This document shows, piece by piece, positions 1 to 6,861 of a DNA stretch of 8,007 nucleotides. A program made the translations under genes and the position numbers. Numbering within the stretch: the first letter of the stretch is position 1; each line of letters opens with the position of its first letter. Below the pieces are notes generated by a model, which saw only the letters and a list, made by a program, of their open reading frames with translations, was not told the origin of the DNA and did not search any database. The stretch is from Chloroflexota bacterium (GTDB taxonomy: Bacteria; Chloroflexota; Chloroflexia; Thermomicrobiales; UBA6265): contig JAEVYR010000323.1 in assembly GCA_023392645.1 (NCBI GenBank), forward strand, positions 1 to 8,007, written 5' to 3'.

Positions 1-90
1 TGGCGCACCCCAGACGCTTCGATATTCGACGGACCACGTTACCACCTTCAGTTGCCTCCTCGCTGTACTCGCCTGGACTCGGGATCAATC

Positions 91-1038
91 ATGTCGACTC
101 TCCCCGCTACACAACCTCCTCCCCCGAGCGCTGCCGTCAGGCGGGAGAGCAGTTGGTCTTCCATTCGCAATCACTGGCAGGAATATCTGTATATTTCACC
201 TTTCTTCATACTCTTCGGCGTGTTCTTTGCCTACCCGATCGTGTGGGCGTTCATTCTGAGTTTCCAAAAGTGGGACGGAGTCACCCCGGCGACCTGGGTA
301 GGATGGGATAACTACCAATTCGTGCTCAGAGACCCGGTTACCCGCCAGATGTTCTTCAACACCGCCAGGTATCTCATATTTATCGTACCGCTTGGGGTGT
401 TCCTGCCGTTTGTCCTGGGGGTGGTGCTCAACCAGTCCTTCCTCCGGCTTCGCGGTGTATTTCGCACCTTGATCTTCATCCCGACCGTGAGTTCCCTGAT
501 CGGTGTCGGCATTGTCTGGAAACTCCTGTTTGGTGGGAAGAACGGCTGGCTGAACGCGCTAGTCGCCCACGTTGGCCTCGGACCGCTCGATTGGCTCAAG
601 GATGCGGTGCTTGCCCAGGTGCCGATCATCTCTCTCACGATCTGGGGGTCAATCGGTTTCTCGACACTCATCGTGCTTGGCGGGTTGCAGGCGATTGACA
701 ATGATATCTATGAAGCCGCCAGGATCGATGGAGCATCGGCTTTCAACATCTTCTGGAAGATCACGCTTCCGCTCATGCGCCCAATCATGGTGTTCCTGCT
801 CATCACCTCCACCATCAGCGTGATGACTATGTTCAGCCAGCCGTACATTGTGACCGAAGGTGGTCCATCCAACGAAACGCTAACCCCATTGCTGCACATC
901 TACCGGATTGGCATTGGCAGTACAGGTGCCGCTCGAATCGGCGACGCATCCGCGCTGAGCTTCATCCTGAGCGTAACGATGATCATCGTGATAGTGATCC
1001 AGTTCCTCATCACAAGCCGCCGGCGGGAGAACGCGTGA
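91..1038 (+). CDS. Carbohydrate ABC transporter permease, MalF/UgpA type
   Basis: Inner-membrane permease of a CUT1-type sugar ABC importer; it would pair with the next gene product to form the transport channel. About six hydrophobic spans are visible, near residues 34-58, 94-113, 123-144, 177-198, 230-249 and 287-308. Between spans 4 and 5 lies the cytoplasmic EAA loop (residues 208-227: EAARIDGA, then ITLP), which docks on the ATPase subunit. The C-terminal part carries the TEGGPSNET segment typical of MalF-like subunits. The length of 315 residues is normal for the family. I chose the ATG at 91; an in-frame TTG at 52 would add 13 residues without homology, and a weak GGGA precedes the ATG. 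The stop overlaps the next gene's ATG by one base. The substrate cannot be read from the sequence. The solute-binding protein gene may lie just left of the window (inference). Confidence 0.93.
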   Translation: MSTLPATQPPPPSAAVRRESSWSSIRNHWQEYLYISPFFILFGVFFAYPIVWAFILSFQKWDGVTPATWVGWDNYQFVLRDPVTRQMFFNTARYLIFIVPLGVFLPFVLGVVLNQSFLRLRGVFRTLIFIPTVSSLIGVGIVWKLLFGGKNGWLNALVAHVGLGPLDWLKDAVLAQVPIISLTIWGSIGFSTLIVLGGLQAIDNDIYEAARIDGASAFNIFWKITLPLMRPIMVFLLITSTISVMTMFSQPYIVTEGGPSNETLTPLLHIYRIGIGSTGAARIGDASALSFILSVTMIIVIVIQFLITSRRRENA

Positions 1039-1952
1039 TGGTTTCCGACACTCAATTCAGTAGTCGCGACGCCTCGGCATTCGCGCCTGGGACGGCGAGA
1101 GATGCGAGATGGGTCCACATGCGTCACTACCTGGCAAACCTCGTGCTTTACTCAATCCTCGTCGCCGTCGCGATCCTTTGTATCGCCCCCTTCTACTTCA
1201 TGATATCGGGCTCACTGATGGACCGCGGCGAGATGTTCAAGATCCCTCCACGATTGTGGCCCGCCACCCCGATATGGGAAAACTTCCGCACCATTTTCGT
1301 CGATTACAACTTCCTCACTTATCTGCGAAACAGCGTCATCGTCGCTGTGGCACAGACAACCGGCACGCTGTTCTTCTGTTCGCTGGCGGGTTACGTATTC
1401 GCGAAGCGACGCTTCCCGGGACGGGACGTGTTGTTCATCCTCGTTCTGATCACGGCGGCCATGCCGAGCGGACAAACCACCATCATTCCCTTCTACCTGA
1501 TGATGGTGCAGTTCGGATGGGTCGATACCTTTTGGCCGCTGATTGTGCCGTGGTGGGCGCCGCCGTTGAGCATCTTCCTCATGCGTCAGTATATCCAGGC
1601 CGGCATACCGGATGAGCTAATCGATGCAAGCACGCTCGAAGGCTCCGGGATCTTTGGCACCTATTGGCGTATCGTCCTGCCACTTTCCATTCCTGGTCTC
1701 GTCGTCATCGGATTGATGCAGTTCATCTCCGTGTGGAATGAATTCCTCTACGGATTACTCGTGCTCAAGTCTGACCACATGCGTACAGCAACTTTGGCCA
1801 TTGCCGAACTCTCCACCCGAAGCCAGGCCGCTACGCTCTATGGCCCGCTCTTCGCCGGCATAGTGGTAGTCACGATTCCCACAATCACGCTGTATTTCAT
1901 TTTTCAGCGGCGCCTGACGTCCGGTATCCTCTCCGGCGCGCTCCGAGGATGA
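1038..1952 (+). CDS. Carbohydrate ABC transporter permease, MalG/UgpE type
   Basis: Second permease of the CUT1 sugar importer, partner of the preceding gene. The EAA loop is at residues 192-219 (DELIDASTLEGSG, then WRIVLPLSIP); the first EAA residues are replaced by IDAS, as is common in MalG homologues. The C-terminus FQRRLTSGILSGALRG is the usual MalG-type ending. Hydrophobic spans occur near residues 32-57, 98-122, 131-157, 165-183, 219-243 and 270-289. The ATG at 1038 shares its A with the upstream TGA. A GGAG at 1026-1029 lies 8 bases before it, which favours it over the GTG at 1035. The overlap points to translational coupling and equal subunit amounts. The length of 304 residues is slightly above the usual 270-290 because of a hydrophilic N-terminal extension of about 25 residues. 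Confidence 0.93.
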   Translation: MVSDTQFSSRDASAFAPGTARDARWVHMRHYLANLVLYSILVAVAILCIAPFYFMISGSLMDRGEMFKIPPRLWPATPIWENFRTIFVDYNFLTYLRNSVIVAVAQTTGTLFFCSLAGYVFAKRRFPGRDVLFILVLITAAMPSGQTTIIPFYLMMVQFGWVDTFWPLIVPWWAPPLSIFLMRQYIQAGIPDELIDASTLEGSGIFGTYWRIVLPLSIPGLVVIGLMQFISVWNEFLYGLLVLKSDHMRTATLAIAELSTRSQAATLYGPLFAGIVVVTIPTITLYFIFQRRLTSGILSGALRG

Positions 1953-2026
1953 CGTTCAGCCACCGGAACGACGTCATGGCAACTTTGCGCGACACCGACA
2001 GGCTAGCAGCCCGACACGGCGGAGGA

Positions 2027-2122
2027 ATGGCGATCGACCAAAGCGTACAGCGACCATCTAGACCATCGAAATGCACGCTTCGGGGAACTTACCCGCCACG
2101 CATGAGGCACATACTCCTATGA
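2027..2122 (+). other. Possible 31-codon upstream reading frame coupled to the dehydratase-like gene
   Basis: A short frame begins at an ATG directly after GGCGGAGGA and ends at a TGA (2120-2122) that overlaps the ATG (2119) of the enolase-superfamily gene as ATGA. The peptide would be basic, beginning MAIDQSVQRPSRPSK. The GGAGG lies only two bases from the ATG, closer than normal, so translation is doubtful. It could be a leader peptide, a decayed gene remnant or chance. The surrounding 1953-2118 gap shows no other convincing gene or promoter. Confidence 0.2.
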
Positions 2123-3162
2123 AGATCACCGATATCACGGTCGAGACGGCGATCGTGCCGGTCGCGCATCAGTTCGTCTGGCGCAAGGGCCTACCCGGCT
2201 CCGGCACCGAGAACGACACCATCCGCATCGTCATCGAAACCGACGAGGGCGTCACCGGCGAGGCGCACGGCTCGCACGGCGCCATCATGCGCGACATCGT
2301 CGACCGTCGCCTCCGCCCCGATCTCGTCGGCCGCGATCCGCTGATGAAGGAAGAGCTCTGGAAACGCGTCTGGGAACTCGATCGCCTCGAGGAGATCCCG
2401 ATCTACGGCCTCGGCCTGGTCGACATCGCCCTGTGGGATCTCACCGCCAAGGTGGCCGGGCTGCCCCTCTACAAGCTCCTCGGCGGCTACCGCGACCGCA
2501 TCCCCGCCTATGCCAGCACCGTCACCTACGGCAGCATCGAGGAGTTCCTCGACATCGCCGACCAGTGTCTCGAAGCCGGGTTCCGCGCGATCAAGCTCCA
2601 CGCCTGGGGCGACCCAAAGGTCGACGCGAAGCTGGGCCAGGCGCTCCGCGCGCACGTCGGTCCGGACATCGAGCTGATGTACGACGGCTCGGCCGGATTC
2701 GACCTCCTCGACGCCATTTACGTCGGCCGAGCGCTCGGCGAGGCCGGCTTCCTCTGGTACGAGGAGCCGATGCGCGAGTTCAACATCGACGCCTACCGCC
2801 GGCTCCACGACAAGGTCGACATCCCGCTGCTCTCGGGTGAGACCTCGGATGGCGCGCACTACAACATCGCCGATTTCATCGCCAACGACGCCTGCGACCT
2901 GGTCCGCACCAGCACCCACTACAAGGGCGGTGTGACCGGCGCGATGCGGATCGCGCACCTGGCCGAGTCGTTCAACATGCGCGCCGAAGTGCATGGCGGG
3001 GGGCTGCCCAACCTGGCCATCGCCTGCGCGATCCCGAACACGACCTACTACGAATCGCTCGTGCGCACGAACCCGATCATCGTCGAAGACGGCATCGGTC
3101 CGGACGGCTGCATCTCGCCGCCCGACGTGCCCGGCATCGGCTGGGAAACTGCCGCTGGGTAA
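2119..3162 (+). CDS. Enolase-superfamily enzyme (mandelate racemase/muconate lactonizing type)
   Basis: Probable sugar-acid dehydratase, racemase or cycloisomerase that abstracts an alpha proton of a carboxylate with Mg2+ help. Numbering is from the ATG at 2119. The N-terminal capping domain covers about residues 1-110, with the GLVDIALWDLTAK signature near 98-111, and a TIM barrel follows. Visible Mg ligands are Asp189 (YDGS), Glu215 (YEEP) and Glu241 (SGE). The second-strand motif is Lys159-Leu-His161 (KxH). A seventh-strand His292 (VHGGG) is present, but the sixth-strand Asp that usually pairs with it appears replaced by Ser265 (RTSTHYKGGVTG). At 347 residues the length fits the family. 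I prefer 2119 to an in-frame ATG at 2071 because family members begin near MKITDI; a GAGG at 2104-2107 is a loose ribosome site. The nearby sugar permeases suggest sugar-acid catabolism, but the substrate is not determined. Confidence 0.88.
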   Translation: MKITDITVETAIVPVAHQFVWRKGLPGSGTENDTIRIVIETDEGVTGEAHGSHGAIMRDIVDRRLRPDLVGRDPLMKEELWKRVWELDRLEEIPIYGLGLVDIALWDLTAKVAGLPLYKLLGGYRDRIPAYASTVTYGSIEEFLDIADQCLEAGFRAIKLHAWGDPKVDAKLGQALRAHVGPDIELMYDGSAGFDLLDAIYVGRALGEAGFLWYEEPMREFNIDAYRRLHDKVDIPLLSGETSDGAHYNIADFIANDACDLVRTSTHYKGGVTGAMRIAHLAESFNMRAEVHGGGLPNLAIACAIPNTTYYESLVRTNPIIVEDGIGPDGCISPPDVPGIGWETAAG

Positions 3163-3172
3163 CACAGCGAAG

Positions 3173-3203
3173 CCCGTGGGCGGCGCGACGTTCCGTCCAC
3201 GGG
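3173..3203 (+). terminator. GC-rich hairpin after the enolase-superfamily gene
   Basis: An 11-bp stem (3173-3183 with 3193-3203, one G-T wobble) with a 9-base loop begins ten bases after the TAA stop. It is followed by GGTTCCT rather than a clear T-run. The position and strength suggest a transcription terminator or an mRNA 3'-end stabiliser. Confidence 0.55.
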
Positions 3204-3346
3204 GGTTCCTGGATCGGTCGATTCGGACCCGCGGAGCCTCGTTCCCGGGTCGCACGAACCTCTGGAACGCTGGCGTGGTTCTTGCTCGAAAGGTGCCTGA
3301 CAGTCACCTGCAACAGGCTCCTCCGCTCCGGCAAGGATCGTGACCC

Positions 3347-4072
3347 ATGGCTGATGTCTGGCACCAAATTCCGGGCTTCCTGCGCTCCCCCAATATCTCC
3401 GGCGACTGGCGCCTCTACGAGGTCGAAAACCGCGCCGCCGACCCCGAGCACAGTATCGAGACCGCGATGGCGCGGATCGCGCCGTGGCGCGACAAGGTGT
3501 TGATCGATGTCGGCGCCGGCACCGGCTACCACCTCGAGCGCTTCCACCGGGACGCCGCCCACGTCATCGCCGTCGAGCCGGATCCGACCCTCCGCATCGA
3601 GCTGATGCAGCGGATCGCCGCCAATCAGCTCGTGCGCACCTCCGTGATCGGCGCCAGCGCCGCCGCGATCCCACTCACCGACGACTCTGTCGACATCGCC
3701 CATGCCCGCTTCGCCTACTTCTTCGGTCCGGGCAGCGAGCCGGGCATCGCCGAGCTGGAACGCATCCTCAAACCGGGCGGCACGATCTTCATCGTCGACA
3801 ACGATCTTCGCACCGGGACCTTCGCCTCGTGGATTCAGGAAGCCTACGGTCGCGACCATGATGACCCGGACGAGATTGAGGGCTTTTGGCAGGCGCAGGG
3901 GTTCGCCATCGAGCGCCTCGCCTCGTGCTGGCGCTTCGAGAATCGCGACGACCTCGAGCGCGTCGTCCATCTCGAGTTTCCCGACGAGCACGCCTCCCGC
4001 TTCGTCGCCGACCATGAGGGACTGGAGATCGACTACAACCTCCTCCTCATCCACAAGACGCTGCCCCGCTGA
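3347..4072 (+). CDS. Class I SAM-dependent methyltransferase
   Basis: Soluble Rossmann-fold methyltransferase of the Methyltransf_11/UbiE-like type. Motif I is LIDVGAGTG (residues 52-60), which binds S-adenosylmethionine. The acidic residue that holds the ribose hydroxyls is Glu77 in IAVEPDP. The motif IV region is TDDSVDIAHARFAYFF (about 111-126) and post-motif LKPGGTIFIV is at 141-150. The acceptor is not recognisable from the sequence. The C-terminal 90 residues are charged and rich in Trp and Phe, and may form the substrate-binding part. The ATG at 3347 follows AAGGA (3333-3337) at nine bases. The 241-residue length is normal. It sits between two terminator-like hairpins and is therefore probably a single-gene unit, with no functional tie to its neighbours that I can see. 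No clear promoter could be identified in 3204-3332. Confidence 0.85.
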   Translation: MADVWHQIPGFLRSPNISGDWRLYEVENRAADPEHSIETAMARIAPWRDKVLIDVGAGTGYHLERFHRDAAHVIAVEPDPTLRIELMQRIAANQLVRTSVIGASAAAIPLTDDSVDIAHARFAYFFGPGSEPGIAELERILKPGGTIFIVDNDLRTGTFASWIQEAYGRDHDDPDEIEGFWQAQGFAIERLASCWRFENRDDLERVVHLEFPDEHASRFVADHEGLEIDYNLLLIHKTLPR

Positions 4073-4104
4073 CGATCCCGATGGCCGGGCGTCCATCACG
4101 CGTG

Positions 4105-4135
4105 TATCAGGGCCGGACGTATGCCGGCCCTGATA
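4105..4135 (+). terminator. Perfect 12-bp terminator-like hairpin after the methyltransferase
   Basis: TATCAGGGCCGG (4105-4116) pairs perfectly with 4124-4135 across a 7-base loop. An outer TCACG/CGTGA pair (4096-4100 with 4137-4141) can extend it. It lies 32 bases after the methyltransferase stop. There is no strong T-run on either side, so it may act with Rho or only as an RNA-stabilising end. It separates the methyltransferase from the sigma-fusion gene. Confidence 0.6.
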
Positions 4136-4228
4136 TCGTGACACGCCACCGCGACATTGGCCCTTCCGGTCAATACAGCGAATTGATCCCGGTTGGCACA
4201 TTGTGGGTGAGAGATGCGACGTTCACGC

Positions 4229-4235
4229 AGGAGGT
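4229..4235 (+). promoter_or_regulatory. Strong ribosome binding site fixing the start of the sigma-fusion gene
   Basis: AGGAGGT is a near-perfect anti-16S match with the last G seven bases before the ATG at 4242. This rules out the in-frame GTG at 4203 as the likely start. Confidence 0.8.
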
Positions 4236-4241
4236 GACAGC

Positions 4242-5777
4242 ATGAACCACGACCAGCTCGTTCGCAACGCCAAAGCCGGCGATACCGGCGCTTTCACCGA
4301 GCTGGTCCGCCGCTACCAGGCGATGGCATTCGGCTCCGCCTACGCCCGCGTCGGCGACTTCCACCTCGCCGAAGATCTCGCCCAGCAGGCGTTTGTCGCC
4401 GCCTGGCGAAGTCTTCCCACGCTCAAGGACCCCGCTCGCTTCGGCGGCTGGCTGCGGCGCATCGTCCAGTTCGAATGCGCGCATCTCCTCCGCGACCGCC
4501 CCGCCGCCACGCAGCCGCTCGACGACGCGCGCCGCGCGACTGCCAGCGATGACCCGGTCCGCTCCGCCGAGCGGCGCGAGGGATTCGATCGCGCCCTGGC
4601 CGCCGTCAACCGACTGCCGCAACCCGAGCGCGAGGTGACGATCCTCTTCTACCTGCACGACCACTCACAACGGCAGGTGGCGAACTTCCTCAACCAGCCC
4701 GTCACCACCGTCAACAACCGCCTGCGCTCGGCTCGCGCCCTGCTCAGGCAAGGAGACCTGCTCACCATGGCCGACGATGCCCTCAACGACCACAAGCTCC
4801 CCGAAAGCTTCGCCACCCGTGTCGGCGAGATCGTCCGCGCGCAGGGCCGCGTGATCGATGCGCGTTTCCCCGCGGACCAGCGCCCTCGCGTGCTCAACGC
4901 CCTCACCGTCACCGACGACAGCGCCGGCCCCGCGATCACCGTCGAGGCGATCCAGCACCTCGACGACGACCTCGTCCGCTGTATCGCACTGACCAACGAC
5001 GCCTTCCCGCTCGAAGCCGGGCTCCGTATCACCGACACCGGCGGCCCGATCGGCATCCCGCTCACCGACGCCGCGATACGGCAGGTGACGGCCAGCCTGC
5101 GCGTGAGCGCGCCGGTCACCGAAACGATCGCGACCGGCATCAAGGCGATCGATCTCCTCGCGCCGCTGCCCCGGCGCGGTCGTGTCGCCCTCGCCGGCGA
5201 CATGCAAACCGGCAAGATGGTGCTCGTGGAAGAGCTGATCCATCGCCTCGCCGGCGCCGATTGCGAGCTGTCGCTGCTCGTTTTCGTCGAGACGTCGAAG
5301 GAGGTCGCCGTCATCCAGGAGCTCGACTACCGCACCTCCGTAAACGTCGAGGCGGTCTACCTGCCGGTCAAGGACCCCTCGCCGGCGGCACTGGCCGAGG
5401 TCACGGTCGAGCTCGATGCCGTGATCTCCCTCTCGCGCGATCTCGCGAAGCAGGGACTCTACCCGGCGATCGACCCGGCCACATCGACCTCCCGATTGCT
5501 CGATGCGGTCATCGTCGGCGAAGCGCGCGTCGAAACGGCCCGGCGCGTCCGCGAAACGATCGCCTCGGGCGATGGAGAATCAGCCCGCCTCGTGCGCGCC
5601 TATCTGACGCAGCCATTCTTCGTCGCCGAGGCGTTCACCGGCCGCGCCGGCAAGGACGTCGCGCCAGATGAGAGCGTCCACGATCTCCAGTGGATCCTCG
5701 TGGGCGAGCACCCGCACCTCACCGCGGGCGATCTTTTCATGACCGGGGCGCTCCAGGATGCAATCGACCGGCGCTGA
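4242..5777 (+). CDS. ECF-type sigma factor fused to a shortened F1-ATPase beta-like domain
   Basis: The 511-residue product has two parts. Residues about 7-85 are sigma-70 region 2 (EDLAQQAFVAAWRSL near 44-58) and about 114-169 are region 4 with its helix-turn-helix (HSQRQVANFLNQPVTTVNNR), so it should bind RNA polymerase and promoter DNA. From about residue 193 it follows ATP synthase beta: the N-terminal barrel (GRVIDARFP, AIQHLDDDLVR, ITDTGGPIGIP), then ATGIKAIDLLAPL, a P-loop position read as GDMQTGKM (319-326), VEAVYLPVKDPSPA, IDPATSTSR (to 418) and LTQPFFVAEAFTGRAGK (455-471). Compared with E. coli AtpD as I remember it, about 95 residues including Walker B are missing, and so is the DELSEED rotor-contact segment. 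The second part is therefore more likely a ligand-sensing or scaffold module than a working rotary ATPase subunit (inference). It has its own strong ribosome site. No anti-sigma gene is adjacent. Confidence 0.88.
   Translation: MNHDQLVRNAKAGDTGAFTELVRRYQAMAFGSAYARVGDFHLAEDLAQQAFVAAWRSLPTLKDPARFGGWLRRIVQFECAHLLRDRPAATQPLDDARRATASDDPVRSAERREGFDRALAAVNRLPQPEREVTILFYLHDHSQRQVANFLNQPVTTVNNRLRSARALLRQGDLLTMADDALNDHKLPESFATRVGEIVRAQGRVIDARFPADQRPRVLNALTVTDDSAGPAITVEAIQHLDDDLVRCIALTNDAFPLEAGLRITDTGGPIGIPLTDAAIRQVTASLRVSAPVTETIATGIKAIDLLAPLPRRGRVALAGDMQTGKMVLVEELIHRLAGADCELSLLVFVETSKEVAVIQELDYRTSVNVEAVYLPVKDPSPAALAEVTVELDAVISLSRDLAKQGLYPAIDPATSTSRLLDAVIVGEARVETARRVRETIASGDGESARLVRAYLTQPFFVAEAFTGRAGKDVAPDESVHDLQWILVGEHPHLTAGDLFMTGALQDAIDRR
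4751..4769 (+). promoter_or_regulatory. Possible internal ribosome site and ATG at the sigma/ATPase junction
   Basis: AGGAGA (4751-4756) lies eleven bases before an in-frame ATG (4767-4769) at residue 176, just after sigma region 4. Initiation there would give a free 336-residue ATPase-like protein beginning MADDALNDHKLPE. The spacing is a little long, so this is suggestive only. It could also mark the start of a once separate gene. Confidence 0.3.
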
Positions 5778-5877
5778 CCCGTCACACGCGAACCTTCGTA
5801 CGGGCGGGGCTCATCCCACGCCTCGCTCATTGGCACGATCGGTGCGAAACGTTCCATCTGACTTCACAGAATCAGGC

Positions 5878-5884
5878 GGGAGGT
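5878..5884 (+). promoter_or_regulatory. Ribosome binding site fixing the start of the endonuclease III-like gene
   Basis: GGGAGGT ends just before a six-base gap to the ATG at 5890. It decides against the longer in-frame ATG at 5758, which would overlap the sigma-fusion gene. Confidence 0.75.
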
Positions 5885-5889
5885 TCGCG

Positions 5890-6564
5890 ATGGAGGCAGC
5901 CGACAAGCGACCGTTCGACATCGACGTCGTCATGGACCGCATCCGCAAGGCGGTCGAGCCGTTCCCGAAGGCGGCTATGTTCGAGTTGCGCGACGACGGC
6001 TTCGCCACGCCCTTCGAGCAGCTCGTCGCCTGCATCCTCTCGATCCGCACCCGCGACGAAACCAGCCTCGTCGCTGCCCGCCGCCTCTTTGCCGAGGCGC
6101 GTACGCCCGAGGCACTCGCCGCGATGGATCTTAACGAGATCGACGCCGCCATCGACGACGTCACCTTCCATGAGCGCAAGGCCGGGCAAATCCGCGACAT
6201 CGCCGTCGTCGTACGCGACAACCATGACGGCAAGCTGCCCTGCGACCCCGACCTGATGCAGTCGTTCCCCGGCGTCGGACCCAAATGCGCCAACCTCGCC
6301 GCCGGGGTCGCCTGCGGGGTCGAGCGCATCAGCGTCGACATCCACGTCCACCGCGTCACCAACCGCTGGGGCTACGTCGCGACGAAGACGCCCGAGCAGA
6401 CGATGGTCGCGCTGGAGAAGAAGCTTCCCCGTCGATTCTGGATCGAGATCAACGAGCGCCTCGTTCCCTTCGGCAAGCACATCTGCACCGGCGTCCGCCC
6501 GAAATGCTCCACCTGCCCCGTCCTCGACATGTGCCGGCAGGTCGGCGTGACGGAGCACCGGTGA
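5890..6564 (+). CDS. Endonuclease III-like DNA glycosylase/AP lyase (HhH-GPD, 4Fe-4S)
   Basis: Base-excision repair enzyme of the Nth family, expected to remove oxidised pyrimidines and nick the abasic site. The helix-hairpin-helix LMQSFPGVGPKCAN (about 123-136) carries the presumed catalytic Lys132. VDIHVHRV (149-156) carries the catalytic Asp150. Four cysteines at 199, 206, 209 and 215 form the C-X6-C-X2-C-X5-C cluster motif, matching the usual spacing. At 224 residues it is close to the 211 of E. coli Nth. The segment ILSIRTRDET (about 49-58) replaces E. coli LLSAQATDVS, so Gln41, which contacts the DNA gap left by the flipped base, corresponds to Arg53 here. That may alter lesion preference. 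I withhold the symbol nth because of this. It lies 112 bases after the sigma-fusion gene on the same strand. Co-transcription is possible but not shown. Confidence 0.9.
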   Translation: MEAADKRPFDIDVVMDRIRKAVEPFPKAAMFELRDDGFATPFEQLVACILSIRTRDETSLVAARRLFAEARTPEALAAMDLNEIDAAIDDVTFHERKAGQIRDIAVVVRDNHDGKLPCDPDLMQSFPGVGPKCANLAAGVACGVERISVDIHVHRVTNRWGYVATKTPEQTMVALEKKLPRRFWIEINERLVPFGKHICTGVRPKCSTCPVLDMCRQVGVTEHR

Positions 6565-6632
6565 CCCCGAACAGAGCCGTTCCTTCGCCACAATGAAACA
6601 GACACAGAAGGGGCACGCTGAAGACCTGGGCC

Positions 6633-6782
6633 CTATGAGAACTTCGAACCGACAACCTCGTTCGCAGCTTCGACATCCAGCATGATGCCCTTGAACTCGT
6701 GCTCGAGGCCATTGAGATCGATGGGCTCGAAACTGTCGAGCATTGTTCCCTCGACGTTGAGAACGAAGCCGGCAAGGGCCAC
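6633..6782 (-). CDS. Possible small hypothetical protein (49 residues)
   Basis: A minus-strand frame starts at GTG (6782) five bases after AGGAG (6792-6788) and ends at TAG (6635-6633). The predicted peptide begins MALAGFVLNVEGTMLDSFEP and ends EVVGSKFS. It is acidic, with alternating hydrophobic residues that would suit beta strands. The frame stays open upstream to an ATG at 6941, with a less protein-like sequence, so this could be the tail of a longer or broken gene. I do not recognise a family. The opposite strand is also open here, so the coding assignment is uncertain. Confidence 0.3.
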   Translation of the reverse strand: MALAGFVLNVEGTMLDSFEPIDLNGLEHEFKGIMLDVEAANEVVGSKFS

Positions 6783-6861
6783 CTTATCTCCTATGGACAA
6801 GCGCTCGCGGAGCTGGCCAGTCGAGCGCGTCGCCGGAGTACCGATCGAGCCATGATCCACG

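Noticed and set aside
1949..1977. ATGACGT...ACGTCAT inverted repeat at the end of the second permease
   Set aside because: Only 7 bp with a 15-base loop overlapping the stop codon, and no T-run; too weak to call a terminator.
2191..3255. Long open minus-strand frame (about 354 codons) opposite the enolase-superfamily gene
   Set aside because: It is the complementary shadow of a GC-rich gene: Arg, Asp, Val and Gly rich with no recognisable domain, while the plus frame has clear family motifs.
3077..4201. Long open minus-strand frame opposite the methyltransferase
   Set aside because: It runs through two terminator-like hairpins and the methyltransferase gene, and its low-complexity acidic translation shows no family features.
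4203..4241. GTG start 13 codons upstream for the sigma-fusion gene
   Set aside because: The near-perfect AGGAGGT lies inside this stretch and points to the ATG at 4242; the extra residues do not resemble sigma N-termini.
6636..6660. TTCGAACC motif resembling a tRNA T-loop
   Set aside because: The flanking bases do not pair as a T-stem on either strand and no acceptor or anticodon arm can be drawn.
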